From JBOGHU01 sp050742255 (GTDB lineage: Bacteria; Actinomycetota; Acidimicrobiia; Acidimicrobiales; CADCSY01), in the NCBI GenBank assembly GCA_050742255.1, contig JBOGHU010000059.1, positions 1-11,033 of the forward strand: a DNA stretch of 11,033 nucleotides. Reading direction: 5' to 3'. Made by a program: the position numbers and the translations under genes. The notes under the pieces were generated by a model. It worked only from the letters and a program-made list of their open reading frames with translations. It did not search any database and was not told the DNA's origin. Positions within the stretch are counted from its first letter, which is position 1. Each line of letters begins with the position of its first letter. Below, in pieces: positions 6,843 to 11,033 of this stretch.

Positions 6843-8768
6843 CTAGCGCCCGGTTGGCGTCGGCTCGGTCCCCGTCCCCTTGAGCAGCCCGGCCGGGGAG
6901 AACGGCTCTGCGTCGGACGTGGCCCGTTCGAACTGGAGCCGGAACAGCGCGGCGTACAGCCCGTCGGCGTCGAGGAGCTGATGGTGGGTGCCCCGCTCCC
7001 GGATCCGGCCCCGGTCGAGGACGAGGATCTGGTCGGCGTTCACCACCGTCGACAGCCGGTGGGCGATGACCAGGCTCGAGCGCCCCTCCAGCGCCACCGC
7101 CAGGGCCCGCTGGATCAGGACCTCCGACTCGGAGTCGAGGTGGGCGGTGGCCTCGTCGAGGATCATGATGGCCGGGTCCTTCAGCAGCAGGCGGGCGATG
7201 GCCAGCCTCTGCTTCTCTCCCCCCGAGAGCCGGTAGCCCCGCTCCCCGACCACGGTCTCGTAGCCCTCGGGCAGGCTGGCCACCAGGCTGTGGATCTGGG
7301 CCGCCCGGGCCGCCTCCACCACCTGGTCGTGTCCGGCGTCGGGGCGGGCGTACAGCAGGTTGTTGCGGATGGTGTCGTGGAAGAGGTGGGGGTCCTGGGT
7401 GACGGTGCCCACCGCCGCCGCCACCGTCTCCATGGTGAGGTCCCGCACGTCGTGGCCGTCGATGTGCACCGCCCCTGCGGTGACGTCGTAGAGGCGTGCG
7501 GCCAGCAGGGAGATGGTGGTCTTCCCCGCCCCCGAGGGCCCGACCAGAGCCACGGTCTGGCCGGGTTCGATCACCGCCGAGACGTCCTGGAGCGCCCACC
7601 CGTGGTCGGTGTCGAGGTCGTCGCCTTCCTCCCCCAGGGAGGCCAGTGCCACCTCCGCCGCCGGCGGGTAGCGGAACCACACCCGGTCCAGCTCGACGTG
7701 GCCGCGGGGCGCACCCAGCTCCACCGCCCCGGGCCGTTCGACGATCGGGCTGGGGAGGTCGAGCACCTCGAAGACCCGCTGGAAGGAGACCAGGGCCCCG
7801 GCCAGGTCGACCCGGGCGTTGGCCAGCATGGTGAGGGGGGTGTAGAGCTGGGTGAGGTAGGCGGCGAAGGCGACGATGGTGCCGAGCGACACCGCGCCGC
7901 TCACCACCATCCGCCCCCCGTACCAGTAGACGAGGCCGGTGCCCACCGACGCCACCAGGGTGAAGGCCACGTGGAACAGGCGGCTGTAAACGGCGGTGCT
8001 GGTCCCGGTGTCGCGCAGCTCGGCGGCGTGGCGGGAGAACTGCTCCACCTCGCCCCGGGGCGTCCCGAACAGCTTGACCAGCAGGGCGCCCCCGACCTGG
8101 AACCGCTCGGTGATCTGGGTGGTCATCGACGCGTTGGCGTTGGCCTGGGCGGTCATCAGCCCGTGCAGCCGGCCCCGCATCCTCCGTGTCACGACGATGA
8201 ACACCGGCGCGATGGCCAGGGCCACCACCGTCAGGCGCCAGTCGAGGACGAGCATGGCCACCACGGTGACCACCACGCTGAGGAGGGTCGACACCACCGA
8301 GGCGAGGGTCTCGGTGAACACCCGGTGGCCACCGACCAGGTCGGTCGTGAGCCGGCTGGTGAGGGCCCCGGTGCGGGTGCGGGTGAAGAACGCCAGCGGC
8401 ATCCGCTGGATGTGGTCGAACAGCGCCACCCTCAGGTCGCAGATGAGGCCCTCGCCCACCCGGGAGGAGAGCCACCGGGCCACGACCCCGGTGGTGGCGC
8501 CGGCCGCGGCCACGGCGACGAGGGCCAGGGCGAGGACGTTGAGCAGGTCCAGCCGCCGCCCCCCGATGGCGTCGTCGATCACCGCCCGGTAGAGCAGGGG
8601 GGGGACGGCACCGAGGAGGGCGCCGGCGGCGATGGTGCCGACCAGGGCCGCGATCCTGGCCCGGTAGGGCCGGGCGAAGGCCCAGACCCTCTGGGCCAGG
8701 GGCAGGGAGAGCCGGGCACCGTCGACGTCGGTGTGGTGGAGCATCCGCCACGGGCCGTACTGGCTCAC
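6843..8768 (-). CDS. ABC exporter, fused transmembrane and ATPase domains (MsbA/LmrA type)
   Basis: This 641-aa half-transporter should dimerise and export a lipid, drug or peptide; the substrate cannot be inferred. Six membrane segments are seen at about 37-58, 75-97, 151-175, 178-196, 262-284 and 292-312. The ATPase domain has an A-loop Tyr in VWFRYP, Walker A GPSGAGKTT at 410-418, a Q-loop in VTQDPHLF, signature LSGGEKQR from residue 514, Walker B IMILDEATAHLD with D538 and catalytic E539, and an H-loop in VIAHRLS. All catalytic residues are present. An acidic insert of about 20 residues (369-391, including GEEGDDLDTDHGW) separates the A-loop from Walker A. I chose GTG at 8768 because a CATAAT box lies 6 bases before it. 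ATG at 8744 (633 aa) is the alternative. The much longer in-frame extension to 9143 overlaps carD and is not real. Confidence 0.92.
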   Translation of the reverse strand: MSQYGPWRMLHHTDVDGARLSLPLAQRVWAFARPYRARIAALVGTIAAGALLGAVPPLLYRAVIDDAIGGRRLDLLNVLALALVAVAAAGATTGVVARWLSSRVGEGLICDLRVALFDHIQRMPLAFFTRTRTGALTSRLTTDLVGGHRVFTETLASVVSTLLSVVVTVVAMLVLDWRLTVVALAIAPVFIVVTRRMRGRLHGLMTAQANANASMTTQITERFQVGGALLVKLFGTPRGEVEQFSRHAAELRDTGTSTAVYSRLFHVAFTLVASVGTGLVYWYGGRMVVSGAVSLGTIVAFAAYLTQLYTPLTMLANARVDLAGALVSFQRVFEVLDLPSPIVERPGAVELGAPRGHVELDRVWFRYPPAAEVALASLGEEGDDLDTDHGWALQDVSAVIEPGQTVALVGPSGAGKTTISLLAARLYDVTAGAVHIDGHDVRDLTMETVAAAVGTVTQDPHLFHDTIRNNLLYARPDAGHDQVVEAARAAQIHSLVASLPEGYETVVGERGYRLSGGEKQRLAIARLLLKDPAIMILDEATAHLDSESEVLIQRALAVALEGRSSLVIAHRLSTVVNADQILVLDRGRIRERGTHHQLLDADGLYAALFRLQFERATSDAEPFSPAGLLKGTGTEPTPTGR

Positions 8769-8874
8769 CTCACCATTATGGTTGGGGTGGCCCGATCGCG
8801 GGTTGGTGCGATCATCCCCCGCCGTGGCATCCTTGGGAACGCCGGTTCGGCCCACCCACGAGGAGCGGACTGCG
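8769..8874. promoter_or_regulatory. Divergent promoter region between the ABC exporter and carD
   Basis: This 106-base gap must hold promoters for both directions. On the minus strand CATAAT (complement of 8775-8780) is a good -10 box. It ends 6 bases before the exporter GTG at 8768, with no SD between, so a leaderless transcript is likely. On the plus strand the carD promoter is less clear: TTGGTG at 8803-8808 with CATCCT at 8828-8833 is a weak pair with 19-base spacing. AGGAG at 8861-8865 is the carD SD. I see no strong palindromic operator. Confidence 0.5.
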
Positions 8875-9354
8875 ATGGCCTTCGATGTCGGTGACCGTGT
8901 CGTGTACCCCCACCACGGGGCGGCGATCATCACCCGCAAGGAGACCCGTGACGCCTTCGGCGAGCCCGCCGAGTACCTGGTCCTGGAGATGCTCCACGGC
9001 GACCTGGTCCTGTCGGTGCCCACCGGGAAGGCCGAGCAGGTGGGGATGCGGCCCCCGATCAGCCCTTCCGACGTGGAGGACCTGTTCGGGGTGATCGCCA
9101 AGCGGGACGTGCGGGAGCCCTCGAACTGGAGCCGGCGGTTCAAGAACCACCAGGAGAAGATGAAGTCGGGCGACGTCTACCAGGTGGCCGAGGTGGTGCG
9201 GAACCTGGCGCTGCGGGAGACGGCCAAGGGCCTGTCTACGGCGGAGAAGGCCATGCTGGAGCGGGCCCGCAGCATCCTGGTGTCCGAGCTCAGCTTCGCC
9301 CTCGAGGTCTCCGAGGAGGACGCCCGGCAGCGCCTCGATCGGGCCCTGGTCTAG
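8875..9354 (+). CDS. carD: CarD family RNA-polymerase-binding transcription regulator
   Basis: CarD binds the RNA polymerase beta subunit and stabilises the open complex at many promoters, including rRNA promoters; it is essential in mycobacteria (established for the family). The 159-aa product has the N-terminal CarD/TRCF RNAP-interaction domain at about 1-60 (FDVGDRVVYPHHGAAIITRK, EYLVLEMLHGDLVLSVP). The C-terminal helical DNA-binding domain contains EPSNWSRRFKNHQEKM, SGDVYQVAEVVRNL and KGLSTAEKAMLERARSILVSEL. W85, the residue that wedges the minor groove upstream of the bubble, is conserved, as is R25. Position 47 is Ser where the mycobacterial protein has Arg. The ATG start at 8875 has AGGAG at 8861-8865 with a 9-base spacer. 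Its stop directly abuts the stop of the convergent ABC pseudogene. ispD/ispF, frequent followers of carD, are not here. Confidence 0.95.
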   Translation: MAFDVGDRVVYPHHGAAIITRKETRDAFGEPAEYLVLEMLHGDLVLSVPTGKAEQVGMRPPISPSDVEDLFGVIAKRDVREPSNWSRRFKNHQEKMKSGDVYQVAEVVRNLALRETAKGLSTAEKAMLERARSILVSELSFALEVSEEDARQRLDRALV

Positions 9355-10860
9355 TCACCGGGGCCGCTGCGCGGGGCCGGGGCCGCCCTGCTCGTCGACG
9401 CCGACGACGGTCTGCTTCGGGGCGAAGGTGGGGGCGGCTTCGATGAGCCGCCGCCCGGTACCGCTGCGGGGAGAGGTGGAGACCTGGTGCGAGGCGCCGT
9501 CCTCCACCACGTGGCCGGCCTCGAGGACCACGATCCGGTCGGTGACCTTGCGCACCACCGCCATGTCGTGGGACACCAGCACCAGGCCCAGGCCCATCTC
9601 GGCCTGGCGCTCCCTCAGCACGACCAGGAGCCGGGCCTGCTCGGAGGCGTCGAGCATGCTGGTGGGCTCGTCGGCCACCAGGAGCTTGGGCCTCACCACC
9701 AGCCCCCGGGCCAGGGCCACCCGCTGGAGCTGGCCGCCCGACAGCTCGTGGGTACGGGTCCGAAGGAAGGGGCCCGACGGCGGCAGCCCGACGCTCTCCA
9801 GCGCCTCGCTCACCGACGCCTCCCGGTGTCGGCGGCTGCCGTCGCCGGCCAGGTCGAGCGGCTCCCGCACCAGCTCGGCCACCGTCAGGCGAGGCGAGAG
9901 GGCGTCCCAGGGGTCCTGCATGATGAGCTGGGCCCGCCGCCGCCGCCGCCGTGCCTCGCTCCGCCACGACGTGGGCACGGGCTGGCCCTCTAGCAGCACG
10001 TGGCCCGCATCGGGGGGGAGGTGGCCGGTGAGGATGCGGGCCAGCGTCGACTTGCCGCTGCCCGACGGGCCGATCACCCCCAGGGCCTCCCCCTCGGCCA
10101 GCTCGAGGGAGACCCCTCTAGGGCATGGACCTGGCGCCGGCCGGCGCGGAAGGTCTTGCTCACCCCCCTGGCCGACAGCAGCGTCTTGAGCCCGCCGAAG
10201 TGGCAGGCCACCAGGCGCCCCCGCGAGAGCCGGAGGGCGGGGTGCTCCTGGCGGCACAGGTCCTCGGCCTGGGTGCAGCGGGGGTGGAACGGGCAGCCGG
10301 AGGGGACGGCCCGAGGGTCGGGGGGACGTCCCCGGATGGGGCGCAGGTCCTTGGTCGTGGTCATCACCGGATAGGCGTTGACCAGCGCCCACGAGTAGGG
10401 GTGGGCGGGGCGGCTGACGAGCGCGGCGGTGTCGCCCACCTCCATGGCCTCCCCGGCGTAGAGCACCATGGTGCGCCTGGCCAGGCGGGCGGCGTCGGGC
10501 AGGTCGTGGGAGATGGCCACCAGGCCGAAGCCACGCTCGGCCGTCAGCTCGCCGATTCGGGCCACCACCTCGTCCCTGGAGGCGGGGTCGAGGCCGGCGG
10601 TGGGCTCGTCCAGCACGACCAGCTCGGGGTCGAGGGCCAGCACCATGGCCAGGGTGGCCCGCCGCCGCTCACCCCCGGAGAGCTAGTGGGGGTAGCGGCA
10701 GAGGACCTCGGGGTCGAGGAGCACCTCGCCGGCCAGCTCCTCGGCCCGGCGCCGGGCGTGGGCGCGGCTGGTGCCCAGGCGGTCGCGCAGGGGCTCGGCC
10801 ACCGCCGCCTGCGAAGACGCCCGCCGAGGCGGCCTCAAACAGCTCGGCCCCTCCCACCAG
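9355..10860 (-). pseudogene. Broken two-domain peptide/nickel-type ABC importer ATPase (DppD-DppF fusion)
   Basis: Read leftward, this is an ATPase pair powering a Dpp/Opp-like importer. The first half keeps AVAEPLRDRLGTS, LCRYPH-stop-LSGGERRR, Walker B VVLDEPTAGLD, AISHD and an oligo_HPY tail (HPYSWALVNAYP, GCPFHPRC). The second half has Walker A GPSGSGKST (10045-10071), Q-loop IMQDPWDALSP, HELSGGQLQR (9733-9750), LLVADEPTSMLD and LVSHDM. No stop separates the halves (CHFGGLKTLLSARGVSKTF), so they were one polypeptide. Three lesions are visible. TAG replaces the expected Glu codon at 10683-10685, just before LSGG. One G is missing in the minus-strand G run at 10113-10116 (VHALEG, then the frame of VSLELAEGEALG). 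The 5' end, including the first Walker A, is lost at about 10860. A further shift near 10805-10815 is possible. The lesions may be real decay or assembly error. Confidence 0.85.
9934..9951. repeat. Six tandem CCG units inside the ABC pseudogene
   Basis: CCG is repeated six times on the plus strand. On the minus strand it is read as CGG codons giving part of a run of six Arg (SEARRRRRRAQLIMQDP), just before the Q-loop of the second ATPase domain. Arg-rich variation is tolerated at this position in DppF-like proteins. The repeat is short and may simply reflect codon use, though such runs are prone to slippage. Confidence 0.5.
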
Positions 10861-10861
10861 C

Positions 10862-11033
10862 GGGCGATCGTTCAATCTCGTCACCGCCTTCGCCAATCAC
10901 CGCAACGCCATCCTTCGCTACATGTACGACCTCGACGTCGCCTTCACGAACAACCAGGCCGAGCGCGACCTGCGGCCTACGAAACTGCATCGCAAGATCT
11001 CGGGGTGCTTCCGCAGCCAGGCCGGCGCCGAGC
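10862..11033 (+). mobile_element. IS66-type transposase, C-terminal fragment, runs off the window
   Basis: The plus-strand frame in which TTC at 10871 is a codon reads FNLVTAFANHRNAILRY, then DVAFTNNQAERDLRPTKL and HRKISGCFRSQAGAE, continuing past the end. NNQAERDLRP followed by RKISGCFRS is the characteristic end of the IS66 catalytic domain. The Glu in NNQAER (codon 10961-10963) is the probable third residue of the DDE triad. The N-terminal part is missing: upstream of about 10860 the frame stays open but the sequence belongs to the opposite-strand ABC pseudogene. No terminal inverted repeat or target duplication is visible at the boundary, so this is not a clean insertion. The exact junction cannot be fixed to better than about 15 bases. 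The remaining end of the protein lies outside the window. Confidence 0.85.

Noticed and set aside
6450..8894. A plus-strand open frame of 814 codons across the TMEM165-like and ABC exporter genes
   Set aside because: It is a shadow frame: Gly/His/Gln/Pro-rich low-complexity translation with no motifs, opposite two clearly coding genes.
8769..9143. N-terminal extension of the ABC exporter through the divergent region into carD
   Set aside because: The extra sequence is antisense to carD and unlike any exporter. A promoter-like box lies between the two genes.
10669..10896. A 75-codon minus-strand open frame as a separate small gene
   Set aside because: It crosses the junction between transposase antisense and the ABC pseudogene, and its second half is a Pro/Arg-rich out-of-frame reading of the DppD-like domain. 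At most its middle part is a frameshifted piece of that domain.
1..11033. CRISPR array, tRNA, rRNA or tmRNA
   Set aside because: I found no regularly spaced repeats and no recognisable tRNA arms or rRNA segments. Almost all sequence is accounted for by protein genes.

Overview
This window is very GC-rich (roughly 70% or more by eye). It uses many GTG starts and carries the marker set SecA with a zinc tail, RF2, FtsE/FtsX and CarD. Together these point to an actinobacterium. The neighbourhood hpf-secA-prfB-ftsE-ftsX and a CarD very close to the mycobacterial one support this. An uncultured or environmental lineage such as Acidimicrobiia is my guess, not a demonstrated assignment.

Positions 1-138 hold no recognisable gene and end in a strong Shine-Dalgarno. 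Positions 139-6255 are a plus-strand housekeeping run: the long-form ribosome hibernation factor (hpf), the preprotein translocase ATPase (secA), peptide release factor 2 (prfB) and the division-site ABC pair ftsE and ftsX. secA has a -10-like box placed for a leaderless transcript, prfB is packed against the end of secA, and ftsE has its own SD and a possible promoter. Positions 6260-8768 on the minus strand are a probable two-gene unit: a complete fused ABC exporter (TMD+NBD) followed by a small TMEM165/GDT1-type membrane protein, a probable Mn2+/Ca2+ transporter. A 106-bp divergent region (8769-8874) separates the exporter from plus-strand carD (8875-9354), an RNA-polymerase-binding global transcription regulator.

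The last 1.7 kb is accessory and damaged. On the minus strand, 9355 to about 10860, lies a peptide-type ABC importer ATPase with two fused halves (DppD-like then DppF-like). It has a nonsense codon immediately before the first LSGG signature, a one-base frameshift at the start of the second ATPase domain, and no 5' end. The missing 5' end is replaced at about 10860 by the C-terminal piece of an IS66-type transposase on the plus strand, which runs off the window. Transposase coding sequence directly abutting the broken gene with no visible IS end suggests either a deletion or rearrangement scar or an assembly chimera near a contig end.

The housekeeping genes link translation (ribosome hibernation, stop-codon release), protein export (SecA) and division (FtsEX activation of peptidoglycan hydrolases). 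I see no CRISPR array, tRNA, rRNA, tmRNA or convincing intrinsic terminator. I do not see a new biological system here. The most interesting points are the broken DppDF/IS66 junction, the candidate leaderless promoters, and a few residue-level deviations.
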